64,000 bases of DNA, from positions 285,919-349,918 of the forward strand of contig JAJCYT010000030.1 of the NCBI GenBank assembly GCA_029262795.1, in the 5' to 3' direction. This document shows, piece by piece, positions 26,077 through 34,734 of the stretch; position 1 is the first letter of the stretch; each line of letters opens with the position of its first letter. The position numbers and the translations under genes are program-made. The notes under the pieces were generated by a model. The model was given only the letters and a program-made list of their open reading frames with translations. It was not told the origin of the DNA and made no database searches. The stretch is from Candidatus Fraserbacteria bacterium (lineage in GTDB: Bacteria > Bipolaricaulota > Bipolaricaulia > RBG-16-55-9 > JAJCYT01).

Positions 26077-26283
26077 ATGCCTATTGTGACTATTCAGATA
26101 ACAGGTGATCCGGTGACAAAAGATCAAAAGGATCAACTGATTCAAAAATCAACAGATATGCTGGTAGACGTTTTACAAAAGGATCCAAAAAATACCTGGG
26201 TGATTATCGAAGAAATCGACACCGAGAACTGGGGCATCGACGGAAAGAATGTGACCCATTTGTTTGAAAACATATCACGGTAA
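26077..26283 (+). CDS. 4-oxalocrotonate tautomerase-family protein
   Basis: A 68-residue tautomerase. The catalytic Pro follows the initiator Met (MPIVTIQITG), as the family requires. VIIEEIDTENWGI fits the second half of the fold. Such enzymes convert enols to ketones in aromatic degradation or defend against electrophiles. AAAGGAG precedes ATG. With the SDR and TetR it looks like a small inducible detoxification unit for an unsaturated carbonyl compound; that is inference. Confidence 0.85.
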   Translation: MPIVTIQITGDPVTKDQKDQLIQKSTDMLVDVLQKDPKNTWVIIEEIDTENWGIDGKNVTHLFENISR

Positions 26284-26648
26284 AAATTCATTGTTAAAAA
26301 ACTTACAAATAGATGGAAGCGAAGATTAAAGAATTTTGCTTCCATCTAGCTATTTTAGATTTGACGAAAAAGAGATTTGTGAGTAACAATAGTGTGTAGG
26401 CAAAACAGGGTTCGCTGATTTTGATTCGATAGCAGAAAAATATCAATCAAAAAACAGTTTCGTGAAAAGCATCAAAAAGCTTTGTCTAAATTAAAAAGGG
26501 GAGTTCGCCAATGGTCACCAGAGCCATCAGCGAACTTTAATCCCCCTAGGTCTACCAATGAGGGGGCCTATGATCTGTTTTCGCTAGAGCATAGACCCGA
26601 AGGGAAGAATCCATCACGCGGAGTCAACGCAGTTTGGATTCTTCCTCC
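26284..26648. other. Gene-free structured region
   Basis: No gene seen in 365 bases. Several strong inverted repeats occur: AGATGGAAGC/GCTTCCATCT (26311-26347), a probable end of the tautomerase unit; GGGGAGTTCGC/GCGAACT with TCCCC (26498-26545); a degenerate copy of the C-rich/G-rich repeat (26535-26577); and an 11-bp GGAAGAATCCA/TGGATTCTTCC hairpin (26603-26645) just past the stop of the minus-strand gene. Confidence 0.6.
26603..26645 (-). terminator. Hairpin after the orphan peptide-binding protein gene
   Basis: Perfect 11-bp inverted repeat three bases past the minus-strand stop codon. There is no T-run, so it may stabilise the mRNA end rather than terminate. Confidence 0.45.
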
Positions 26649-28697
26649 TCAGTTTGTTGTGCAAGATCTCTCATTTCCAGCCAGATCAATGCGGAACTTC
26701 AAATGCGTGTTCCCTTCATCATCACGGCCGTGGTTACAGAGTCGATCACTGCGAACGGCAAACAAATCGTTCTCCTGAGCCAGATGCAAATAAGGCTCAC
26801 CTTGAAGGAATGCGATCTGCTGCTTGTCGAAACCAACTTGAGCATCAGCCACGGTGGTAGCGGCAAATCCTTCATCAAACGCGGCTTCGATGTTTGCGGA
26901 AGCAGGGTCCTGTGTTGTCAAACCAGACGTGGATTGTGGATCGCAACTGATGTGCCAGAAATACAATGCTGCGCCGCACTGCAATACATTTGCCCCGCCT
27001 GTTGGATCGCCACCGGTCAAACCGATGGTGATGAAGCCGGAGTACGTGCCGCTCAACAATTCGGACACCAACGTAGAAAACGCTTTGGTGCCTGCCTGGC
27101 AATCAATGCCAAGGGCCGTCCAGCTTGAACAGATCACTTCACCATGTGCAAAGCGAACGGTGTTACCGTCATTGGTGAAAATTTGCACGCTGTAGTTACC
27201 GCCTGGGTTACCAAAGCCATCGAAATCTGCAGGAATGTTGCGAATGCCATCACCATCAGTGTCCACAATGCCAACACTGTCTAGCAGTTCAGCCGCAGCG
27301 TTGACGCAACCATCATAGTCCACTAAGCAGGTCAAATGTTGTAAAGCTTCAGGCGTGGAGTTGGGGTCAGGCAGTTTGTTGACCTGTAAGATCAAGCCGC
27401 TGTCCAAGTTCCAAATCAAACCGGAACAATTGTCAGATGAGGCCAACCCTACACTGATGAAAGTTTCACAAGTGTTGTTGCGACCACTGAAGAATGTGTC
27501 ACCTGTGACCCCATTGAAATTGACCTTGACATACTGAGGCGTGCCCACACCCAATAACACGTTGAATACGGCTGCCGTGCGATCAATAGCCAAAGACAGT
27601 GCTCGGCGCACGCTCACGTTGCGGTGGGCGGCCTGCAAGTTGGCATCAGGATCGTCAAAATTTGGTGTGGTGAACACTTCACCATCATCGGGTGAACCAT
27701 CGTTGATATCCGGGTTGATATTAAAACCAGCGCCAGCCTGACTCAAAATGGGTGAAATGTCTGCAGGGCGTGGATCAATAAGGTCAATCTGCCCGTTGAG
27801 AAAAGCACTGAGTCGTAAGTTTTGCCCATTGGTCGGGAAGAACAGCGTTTCATACGAATCCAAATAAGGCAACTGCGTGCCATTGGAATCCATCCCATAG
27901 AAGTTGGGGTTACGCTCAAAACGCACCACTTGGTCCGAGATGAATTCGGTCATCACAAAGTGACCTAGCCCACCGGTCAGCATCGAAATATCCACGCCCA
28001 AGCCCATAAACTCCTGGGTTGCGCGTGGTCCATTGATGCCGTCCTCTGTGTCAATGGCCTGAACATCAATGAAATCCAATGCCATTTGCTTGGAAATGAC
28101 ATACTGCGCCCCAGCCGTAGAAGTGAAGGTACGGAAGGTTGCGCTACATGTGACGGTCAATTGAGTGGCAGACAATGCTTCTACCAAAAAGGGAGTTCCA
28201 TCCGCACAGCTAAATGAGGTGGATGAAGAATTAGGCAAATTAGGATTATTCACCACATCATGGAACCAATACAAAATATCATCAGTGGTCACGCTTTCAC
28301 CGCTGGCATATTTCAATCCCTCGCGGAGTGTGTAAGTGAGGGTGGTGGCATCTTCATTCGATTCAATCACCGCAGCCGCGCGAGGATCGAACCCTGTGTT
28401 ACCACTGGACAAAATGCCAAAATCCAGCGAAGCGTAATCACTGTTGCTGGCTGTTCCAAACAAAGGCTCAAAAGCTGCCGAAGATGCTGTGTCCTGCGAA
28501 GTAACCGGATTCAGCACTGAGGGCGAGCCAATGATGGCATAAGCGGATTTGCCGCCAGCCACTTGGGCACAATCAAACTCATCGCCATTGTCGTCACAAT
28601 CCAGCGCGACCCAGGACTGGGCCAGTCCTACAGGGCTCAGTAGTGTTAGGGCGCTCAGCACCGCCATCCAAAGTATTAATTTATGTCGCTTTAACAT
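26649..28697 (-). CDS. Orphan family-5 extracellular solute-binding protein
   Basis: Peptide or oligosaccharide-binding protein of 682 residues with a Sec signal (cut near residue 26, VGLAQS) and no lipobox Cys at the cut. Core motifs are LTYTLREGLKYASGESVTTDDILYW and FERNPNFYGMDSNGTQLPYLDSYE, the latter resembling the 6.5-9 kb lipoprotein (DANGTQLPYMDQ). It has many Cys (DCDDNGDEFDCAQ, DYDGCVN, IDCQAG), which suggests disulphides. GGAGG precedes ATG. No permease or ATPase genes are adjacent. Confidence 0.87.
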   Translation of the reverse strand: MLKRHKLILWMAVLSALTLLSPVGLAQSWVALDCDDNGDEFDCAQVAGGKSAYAIIGSPSVLNPVTSQDTASSAAFEPLFGTASNSDYASLDFGILSSGNTGFDPRAAAVIESNEDATTLTYTLREGLKYASGESVTTDDILYWFHDVVNNPNLPNSSSTSFSCADGTPFLVEALSATQLTVTCSATFRTFTSTAGAQYVISKQMALDFIDVQAIDTEDGINGPRATQEFMGLGVDISMLTGGLGHFVMTEFISDQVVRFERNPNFYGMDSNGTQLPYLDSYETLFFPTNGQNLRLSAFLNGQIDLIDPRPADISPILSQAGAGFNINPDINDGSPDDGEVFTTPNFDDPDANLQAAHRNVSVRRALSLAIDRTAAVFNVLLGVGTPQYVKVNFNGVTGDTFFSGRNNTCETFISVGLASSDNCSGLIWNLDSGLILQVNKLPDPNSTPEALQHLTCLVDYDGCVNAAAELLDSVGIVDTDGDGIRNIPADFDGFGNPGGNYSVQIFTNDGNTVRFAHGEVICSSWTALGIDCQAGTKAFSTLVSELLSGTYSGFITIGLTGGDPTGGANVLQCGAALYFWHISCDPQSTSGLTTQDPASANIEAAFDEGFAATTVADAQVGFDKQQIAFLQGEPYLHLAQENDLFAVRSDRLCNHGRDDEGNTHLKFRIDLAGNERSCTTN

Positions 28698-29449
28698 TTG
28701 TTATGACCTCCTAAAATATTCCCTCGAGATAACTCAAGGACTGATTGAACAACTGGTGATCAATGACACTGTTGCGATAAACCCTCCTTTCCGGCAGAAG
28801 GGCATCCTGCCATGACCAATTCGTCAATAGGGCGACGGGCTGTTTGGAAATGGAAGTGTGTTTGGTGAACGGCTACAGGCCATAGCCAGCCCATCAAGAT
28901 GACGAAGTTAATCGTGTTAAAAGAGTGACTTTTAATAAAAAAAATGGTTGTCGAAGATAAGGAGATCAACGTTTTAAAAAAATCTTGATCCTTCATTGTG
29001 CTGAATAAATAATGACGGGTTCGAAGATCGAGGTAAAAAATAAAGTCAAAACGCGTCACAAACATCTCCTAAACTCAGTGACTCCTGAATTCAGTTTTTA
29101 TTTGGTGATTTACTTTTTGCCTCTTATTGGTAGACGCCGCCCATTATAGGCAGAGATGAAATGAGTCTGACAGGATCAGGTATATTTTTATTGTAGATAC
29201 ATCAATCTATAAGGCAGGATCACAAAATCAATTAAGAAGATTTAACTTTTACAGGTTGGCTTCAAAAAAATAAAGGGGCTGTCGTTAAACAACCCCTCTA
29301 CACTCTGTAATGCGTTGAGTCCCACTTTTACTTCTGATGCCTCTCACCAGGCAAGGGCTGTAGGGCTACACAATTCTCTCAGTGTAGTCTATATTACCCT
29401 CAAAAAATCTTAACCGACTTTTGTCATAATTGCAACTTTTGTCATTTTA
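28698..29449. other. Long gene-free region
   Basis: About 750 AT-rich bases in which I see no convincing gene; a 101-codon minus-strand frame lacks coding character. Small inverted repeats occur at 29275-29296 (GGGG..TGT/ACA..CCCC) and 29366-29389 (GGCTACAC/GTGTAGTC), the second possibly a terminator or leader hairpin. It lies between the divergent orphan binding-protein gene and the MerR-like gene. Confidence 0.5.
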
Positions 29450-29482
29450 TTGACATTTAAATAGAAATTGTCATAGTATAAT
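29421..29482 (+). promoter_or_regulatory. Promoter with TGTCA repeats before a MerR-like gene
   Basis: TTGTCAT occurs at 29421, 29439 and 29468, and TTGACAT at 29450. TTGACA (29450-29455) and TATAAT (29477-29482) are 21 bases apart, and the spacer is flanked by the inverted pair TGACA/TGTCA. This fits an autoregulated MerR-family promoter, with extra upstream half-sites. Confidence 0.5.
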
Positions 29483-29502
29483 AGCGATACAGGAGCGTTG
29501 GA

Positions 29503-29946
29503 ATGAAGCTTTATTCGAGCAAACAGATCGCCCTGCAAACGGGCGTAAACTATCGGACATTGATGCGTTGGATTGCTCAGGGGTTGGTCGAGCCAGCCGT
29601 GCGTGGCAAACCAGGGCGACAAACGTGGTTCACTGAAAAGGGTTTTCGCGAGGTGGCCATTTTGGCCAAGTTGCGTGAGTTTTTGTCACTGGATCAGCTA
29701 CGCCAGGCCATCAACTACTTGCAGAAGCGTGGTCACAATCCTTTTTCCACAGGGGATTTTGCGGTGATGCGCGATGTACGTGGTGAGCGTTCGTTAATGA
29801 AAATTTGCGAACAAGGCGAAGTCATCCAAATGCTCGAAAAGAACCCGGGACAACTCCGCCTGTTTCCTGTTCACGATATCGAAGAAGTCATTACAGCAAC
29901 CACGCCAGAAGAAAACATCGACGAAGACAACAATAAAAATGCTTAG
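29503..29946 (+). CDS. MerR-like HTH protein
   Basis: A 147-residue protein. Residues 1-70 form a MerR-type winged helix (YSSKQIALQTGVNYRTLMRWIAQGLVEP, then FREVAILAKLREFLSLDQLRQAINYL). The C-terminal half (GERSLMKICEQGEVIQMLEKNPGQLRLFPV) resembles DUF433-type antitoxin partners, which often carry such an HTH. No toxin gene is adjacent: the next gene is a convergent aldo/keto reductase overlapping by four bases. AGGAGCG precedes ATG. It may be a stand-alone autoregulator. Confidence 0.7.
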   Translation: MKLYSSKQIALQTGVNYRTLMRWIAQGLVEPAVRGKPGRQTWFTEKGFREVAILAKLREFLSLDQLRQAINYLQKRGHNPFSTGDFAVMRDVRGERSLMKICEQGEVIQMLEKNPGQLRLFPVHDIEEVITATTPEENIDEDNNKNA

Positions 29947-30773
29947 AAGTCAAAATTATCTGGATCAGGCCCAAGCCGTTTGTTTTGATCCATACTTGCC
30001 ATTTGCACCATATCTTCTGCATCCAGTTCGAAATCATACACTTCCGCATTGCCCTGAATACGTCCTGGCTTCACAGATTTGGGAATGGTCACAATCTCAC
30101 TTTGCAGTTCCCAGCGAATAAAAACCTGTGCGGGCGATTTGCCATGTTTGTCAGCAATGGCTTTAACTGTCGGTTCATTCAAAGCCTGTCCGCGAGACAG
30201 TGGCCCCCATGCTTCGATTTGAATGTGGTGTTGCTTGCAAAAATCATGCAGTGGTTTTTGTGGGAACCAAGGATGAAGTTCGACTTGATTGACCATCGGC
30301 TTGATGTCACAGATTTTAAAAATGTCTTCGAGATGGTGCGGTTCAAAATTACTCACCCCAATGGCTTTAACCAAACCATCCTGATATAGCTTTTCCAGCG
30401 CCTTCCAGGTATCAGTGTATTTACCTTTGACGGCCCAATGGACCAGATACAAATCGACATAATCCAGATTCAGCTTTTCTTGGCTCTGTTCAAACGCACG
30501 AAGGGTGCTGTCAAATCCTTGATCTGTGTTCCAAACTTTCGTGGTAACAAACACGTCTTCTCGGGGAACATCGCTGGCACCCAACGCTTGTCCCACACCT
30601 TGCTCGTTTTGATAAATGGCTGCCGTGTCAATATGGCGATAGCCAGCTTTCAAGGCGACTTCGACGGCTTGCAGTACTTCATCGCCTTCTTCGGTTTGAA
30701 ATACGCCCAGGCCAAGCCAGGGCATTTCAACGCCGTTGTGCAGCTTGGCGGTGTCTGAAATGTGTTGAATCAT
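29943..30773 (-). CDS. Aldo/keto reductase
   Basis: NADPH-dependent carbonyl reductase of the 2,5-diketo-D-gluconate reductase group, 276 residues. Catalytic Asp and Tyr lie in GYRHIDTAAIYQNE, Lys in FVTTKVWN, His in LYLVHW. Cofactor contacts are in IPKSVKPGRIQGNAEVYDF. It resembles YafB/DkgB-type enzymes. The 3' end overlaps the convergent MerR-like gene by four bases. Physiological substrate unknown. Confidence 0.92.
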   Translation of the reverse strand: MIQHISDTAKLHNGVEMPWLGLGVFQTEEGDEVLQAVEVALKAGYRHIDTAAIYQNEQGVGQALGASDVPREDVFVTTKVWNTDQGFDSTLRAFEQSQEKLNLDYVDLYLVHWAVKGKYTDTWKALEKLYQDGLVKAIGVSNFEPHHLEDIFKICDIKPMVNQVELHPWFPQKPLHDFCKQHHIQIEAWGPLSRGQALNEPTVKAIADKHGKSPAQVFIRWELQSEIVTIPKSVKPGRIQGNAEVYDFELDAEDMVQMASMDQNKRLGPDPDNFDF

Positions 30774-30965
30774 TTTTACTCCTCAAGTGTATATATGGTT
30801 AGGAGAAGGACGAAGGTGAGACCATTTGATGAGGCATTTCTCCCTTTCCTCTTGAATTTGTCTGACAAAATACAGATTTTCGTTACATACATCTTCAATA
30901 ATGGTGATATAATGGTAAAATGGAAGATATCAGAAATCTTTAAAAAGCGCAAAGGAGGTGTTGTG

Positions 30966-31784
30966 ATGAGTTTGGATCATACCAACTTGGACGATTGGAA
31001 AGACGATCCGCGAACCAAAAAACGAACCCGCAGCTTGATGGAAGCCATGAAACGCCAGAAGAATTTCCCGGTGAATCAGCCGCTGCAATTGCCTGCCAAA
31101 AAGTCTTTTTATGAAATTGTACGTCTCAATGCCGTCAACCAAAATTATTGGGCTGAAGCCCACCCGCTCGATATGGAGTGGATTTCCCACGACTGGCCCT
31201 ATGCCATGTTAAATGACTCTCATTTAATCGTTTGGAAAAAAGTTCGACTCAAACACATGATGCCTGCCTTGCAAGTGTCTTCCGCCAATGTGCTTTCATT
31301 GCAGATTTTATTGAAATATTTAGACGAACTGGAAAAAAACTACCAATGGCAAGACCTTCAAGAAGAAATGTATATGGGGGTTTTAGGTTGCCCTTATAAA
31401 ATTGGCGATGTGATTCATCCCTTTGGGTTGGGCAACTGGACACTTTCTCCTTTAGGTGCCATGAAGGACCAATATATCGTATGGCCTTTTTTGCTGGCTT
31501 CGGTTATCGCCATTAAAGATTTGAAGATGCGCCAGGATCAAGTTTTGATTTCTAAAGAAACCTCACCGATTTTGCCATTGGGGGTCTGGAGTCATCGCTG
31601 GTTCCTCAAAAATATGTTTACCTGGCTTAACCTTGAAAACGACCAAGACCTTAAAGTTACCGAGTGGTTGGCCGATCCCAATCAACACGCGCATAAAATC
31701 GACACCATCGAGTTCATGATGCGCCAGCAGGTCAACGATGCATTACCACAAAACTGGCAACAAAACTTACAAGTTCACGCTTAG
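30966..31784 (+). CDS. Conserved-looking soluble protein of unknown function
   Basis: A 272-residue protein I do not recognise. The start at 30966 is set by AAAGGAGGTG six bases upstream; the frame extends further 5' but through a promoter-like region with TATAAT at 30906-30911. It is rich in Trp and Leu with no signal peptide or membrane helix; PLDMEWISHDWPYAML and VLGCPYKIGDVIHPFG are notable segments. Its stop overlaps the convergent GNAT gene by four bases. Confidence 0.65.
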   Translation: MSLDHTNLDDWKDDPRTKKRTRSLMEAMKRQKNFPVNQPLQLPAKKSFYEIVRLNAVNQNYWAEAHPLDMEWISHDWPYAMLNDSHLIVWKKVRLKHMMPALQVSSANVLSLQILLKYLDELEKNYQWQDLQEEMYMGVLGCPYKIGDVIHPFGLGNWTLSPLGAMKDQYIVWPFLLASVIAIKDLKMRQDQVLISKETSPILPLGVWSHRWFLKNMFTWLNLENDQDLKVTEWLADPNQHAHKIDTIEFMMRQQVNDALPQNWQQNLQVHA

Positions 31785-32473
31785 TGGCGTTGAATGTTTT
31801 CGTTGAGTTGGTTCAGTGAAAGACCGTCTTCATCAGAATACAACCAGCGTTCCATGTTGGTTTTAATCTGAGGCCATTCGTCGTCCAGCATGGCAAACCA
31901 GGCGGTGTCTCGATTGTGCCCTTTGACAATCATGTTCTTTTTAAAAACACCTTCAAACGAAAACCCTAAACGATGAGCAGCTTTTCGTGAAGGTTCATTC
32001 AACGCGTTGCATTTCCATTCCACGCGACGGTAGTTCATTTGCTCAAATGATTCTTTGAGCAACAGATAAATGCACTCGGTATTGATTTTGGTTCGTTGCA
32101 CTGCAGGCGTATACCAAATGCTGCCCAATTCCAAGCTTCGACCTTCAGGTTTGATACGCATATAGCTCAACATTCCCACTCGTTTACCGCTGGCTTTATC
32201 GAAAATAGTGAAAAATAAAGGGTCATCTGTACTAGCACATTGTTTGACCCACACCATCATTTCATCCTGGCTGACAAATGGGCCTTTGTAAAGGTAAGTC
32301 CAAAGTCGTTCGTTTTCTTCACTCAGATGAGAGCAGATATAAAGTTCTTCGATATCGGCTTCGGGATCAGTGGGGCGCATTTCGACAAATTGACCTTTAT
32401 AAATTTTCCGCTTTGGTGGTGACACCGAAACATATTCGACAGGTTCACCGATTGGAAGTGATGATTGTGTCAT
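31781..32473 (-). CDS. GNAT acetyltransferase (RimJ/RimL-like)
   Basis: A 230-residue acyltransferase. LELGSIWYTPAVQRTKINTECIYLLLKESFEQMNYRRVEWKCNALNEPSRKAAHRLGF follows the RimJ/L pattern, with the acetyl-CoA loop in the place of QRTKINTE and the xxSRKAAxRLGFxxEG motif. N-terminal 30 residues are extra. Many relatives modify amino groups of proteins or small amines; the substrate here is not known. Confidence 0.85.
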   Translation of the reverse strand: MTQSSLPIGEPVEYVSVSPPKRKIYKGQFVEMRPTDPEADIEELYICSHLSEENERLWTYLYKGPFVSQDEMMVWVKQCASTDDPLFFTIFDKASGKRVGMLSYMRIKPEGRSLELGSIWYTPAVQRTKINTECIYLLLKESFEQMNYRRVEWKCNALNEPSRKAAHRLGFSFEGVFKKNMIVKGHNRDTAWFAMLDDEWPQIKTNMERWLYSDEDGLSLNQLNENIQRH

Positions 32474-32695
32474 AATTTCCTCTTTTATTGTGGATTGGCC
32501 TGTCGCATTGTAAATCGAAAATGGTGGAGTTCAACCTAATTTTCATCTTTTTGACATAGAAAATGCATACTGATTTGGTTGAAATTGTTAATTGAAAGGG
32601 ATTTTTGTGATGATCCATCAGCATTTGTAAATCGATTTCCATGAACACCTCGATTTAGCCTGATGAGGATCATCCAAAACTCAAGGAGGTAAGGG

Positions 32696-33544
32696 ATGAA
32701 TTTTCTAAAGCAGTCTAACACAACAGGAGATATTCAAAATTGGTTGGCAACTGACGGTCTTAACTTTGCAATCAATGTCGGAGTATTCCTGATTATCTTG
32801 CTGATTGGCAGCATTGTGATTGGCATTGCCAAAAAGGTATTGCGCTCATCTTTGCAAAAATCCGGTAAAATCAGCGCCATTCTGGAAAAATTCCTGGTGG
32901 ATGTGACAGGCCGAATCCTATGGATTGTGGTTTTGATGATTGGCCTGGGTCAACTTGGCATTGACATTGGTCCTATGATTGCAGCACTGGGTGTGGCTGG
33001 TTTCGTCATCGGCTTCGCCCTTCAGGAATCTTTGGGCAATTTGGCAGCAGGTTTGATGCTCCTCATCAACGAACCGTTCAAGGCTGGTGATTTTGTCGAA
33101 GCAGGTGGTCACGCTGGCGTTATTCGTGAATTGAATTTGATGTCTACCGTGATGACCACAGGCGATAACAAGCGTATCACCATCCCCAACAGCGGCATCT
33201 GGGGTTCGGCTATCGTCAACTATTCAGCCAACGACACCCGTCGTGTCGATATGGTGGTTGGCATTGGCTATGGCGATGACATTGGTGCCGCCATGAAAAT
33301 CATTCAGGGTATTGTTGATAATCATCCAAAGATCCTGAAAGACCCTGCTGTCACCATTGCAGTGTCTGAACTGGCAGATTCATCCGTAAACATGGTCGTT
33401 CGCCCTTGGGTGAACACCCCTGATTACTGGGGTGTGTATTTTGACTTCCATCGTGACGTGAAAGAAAAACTTGATGCTGCGGGCATTGAAATTCCTTTCC
33501 CACAAATGGATGTCCACCATCACGGTTTACCACAACAAAGTTAA
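32696..33544 (+). CDS. mscS: Small-conductance mechanosensitive channel
   Basis: Pressure-release channel of 282 residues, the size of E. coli MscS. Three N-terminal helices; the third, pore-lining one is MIAALGVAGFVIGFALQESLGNLAAGLMLL with the Gly/Ala packing pattern. The beta domain has PFKAGDFVEAGGHAGVIRELNLMSTVM and the mixed C-terminal domain RPWVNTPDYWGVYFDFHRDVKEKLDAAGIEIPFPQ. AAGGAGGT precedes ATG. It ends in its own terminator. Confidence 0.95.
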   Translation: MNFLKQSNTTGDIQNWLATDGLNFAINVGVFLIILLIGSIVIGIAKKVLRSSLQKSGKISAILEKFLVDVTGRILWIVVLMIGLGQLGIDIGPMIAALGVAGFVIGFALQESLGNLAAGLMLLINEPFKAGDFVEAGGHAGVIRELNLMSTVMTTGDNKRITIPNSGIWGSAIVNYSANDTRRVDMVVGIGYGDDIGAAMKIIQGIVDNHPKILKDPAVTIAVSELADSSVNMVVRPWVNTPDYWGVYFDFHRDVKEKLDAAGIEIPFPQMDVHHHGLPQQS

Positions 33545-33568
33545 ATTTGTACTGCTAGGTGTGAAATG

Positions 33569-33610
33569 AAACAGGGCTGGCTTTTCCCCGCTGGCTCTGT
33601 TTTTATTTTT
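33569..33610 (+). terminator. Intrinsic terminator after mscS
   Basis: Arms AAACAGGGC and GGCTCTGTTT with inner GC pairs, followed by TTTTTATTTTT. Confidence 0.85.
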
Positions 33611-33690
33611 GAAAAACTTTTTGGGAAGGGGTCAATCCCCCAACCCCCTTGGTCTCAAGGGGGCACGATTAGCCTGCGGAAGTTGATTCC
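33611..33690. repeat. Dispersed intergenic repeat, copy 2
   Basis: GAAAAACTTTTT, then TCAATCCCCC, the hairpin AACCCCCTT/AAGGGGG, then CACGATT, CTGCGGAAG and TTGATTC. It shares order and much of its sequence with the copies at 5.6 kb and 61.2 kb. It lies between the mscS terminator and the convergent nitrilase gene. Confidence 0.7.
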
Positions 33691-33747
33691 CTTAACTGAA
33701 GCGGTATTCTTTATCGCAGTAACTCAGATAAGATTAAACAAAAAATT

Positions 33748-34734
33748 CTATTGGTCTGATTGGAAACGAACATTGCTTTGTACTTGATCATTCACGTTCA
33801 ATTGAAACACATCTGGGCGTGAATAATGCCCATCCGTATCCAATGCCAGATGGCCTTCTGTGATCAATCTTGGATCAAGATCCGCATAGAGAATATCGGT
33901 CCTGTCATAAACAGGTTCGACCAGATAATCCAAATTAGGTGCAATGATGGAACAACCGCCACGGTGAACCAATGTGTCTCGATCTCCTGGCATCGACTCC
34001 AAAAGTTCTTTGCCAGCATTTCCTGGCTGTTCCAGAGAATCGAACCCGTCTAACATCTCACCTTTGCTCAAAATCGCCCCTGCGGCAACCACAAAACATT
34101 GACCTTCAAATGCATAATGACGGCTGCAAATCTGATGCAACGGATCTTTTACCATTGGCCATTGTGCGATGTGGAGCACTTCGCTTTTACTGTGCATGGC
34201 AGCGCGTGCCATGGGCATCCAATGCTCCCAACAGATCAGACCACCGATCACGCCAAACTCTGTATCGAGTGTGCTGAGCGTACTGCCATCCCCACGGCCC
34301 CACACCATGCGTTCAGTATAGGTGGGAACGAGTTTGCGGTGATAAGAAAAATTTTCACCATCCCGATCTATAAACAACATGGTGTTATAAAGTGTCCCTT
34401 TGTCTCTCTCATGCAGTCCCATAACGAGATAAACACCAGCTTGATGGGCCATTTTTCTCAAACGATCCAAATGCGGACCAGGGATGGTCGGAGAATTTTC
34501 GACCAGCAATTGAAACAATGCCTTGGCCGGCGGATGATCCCATAGCCCCGCATTGGGTGCATCGTCTAACCACACCGGATATCCAGGCAGCCAGGTTTCA
34601 GGAAATGCAATCACCTGTGCACCAGCGTTGGCTGCTTGTTGAATTAAAGTTTCTGCTTTGTCCAATGTTGCTTCAAGATTCAAAAACACAGGACTGTCTT
34701 GAATTACAGCCACTTTGAAAGTTTTTTGATTCAA
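33748..34734 (-). CDS. Nitrilase
   Basis: Carbon-nitrogen hydrolase converting nitriles to carboxylic acids and ammonia; 328 residues, near the family length. The catalytic triad is Glu46 (FPETWLPGYP), Lys134 (HRKLVPT) and Cys168 (GLICWEHWMP). FPETWLPGYP and CWEHWMP are characteristic of true nitrilases rather than amidases. First in function of a minus-strand cluster ending here: dipeptidase, MOSC, methyltransferase, nitrilase; it overlaps the methyltransferase by four bases. Aliphatic or aromatic preference cannot be told. Confidence 0.93.
   Translation of the reverse strand: MNQKTFKVAVIQDSPVFLNLEATLDKAETLIQQAANAGAQVIAFPETWLPGYPVWLDDAPNAGLWDHPPAKALFQLLVENSPTIPGPHLDRLRKMAHQAGVYLVMGLHERDKGTLYNTMLFIDRDGENFSYHRKLVPTYTERMVWGRGDGSTLSTLDTEFGVIGGLICWEHWMPMARAAMHSKSEVLHIAQWPMVKDPLHQICSRHYAFEGQCFVVAAGAILSKGEMLDGFDSLEQPGNAGKELLESMPGDRDTLVHRGGCSIIAPNLDYLVEPVYDRTDILYADLDPRLITEGHLALDTDGHYSRPDVFQLNVNDQVQSNVRFQSDQ

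Noticed and set aside
29000..29050. Possible tRNA (GGTTCGAAGATCG)
   Set aside because: Only a T-loop-like string; no acceptor stem or anticodon arm can be folded around it.
28760..29065. Minus-strand 101-codon frame
   Set aside because: No ribosome binding site, unusual composition with runs of Phe and His, and no recognisable motif; it lies in an AT-rich, hairpin-bearing stretch.
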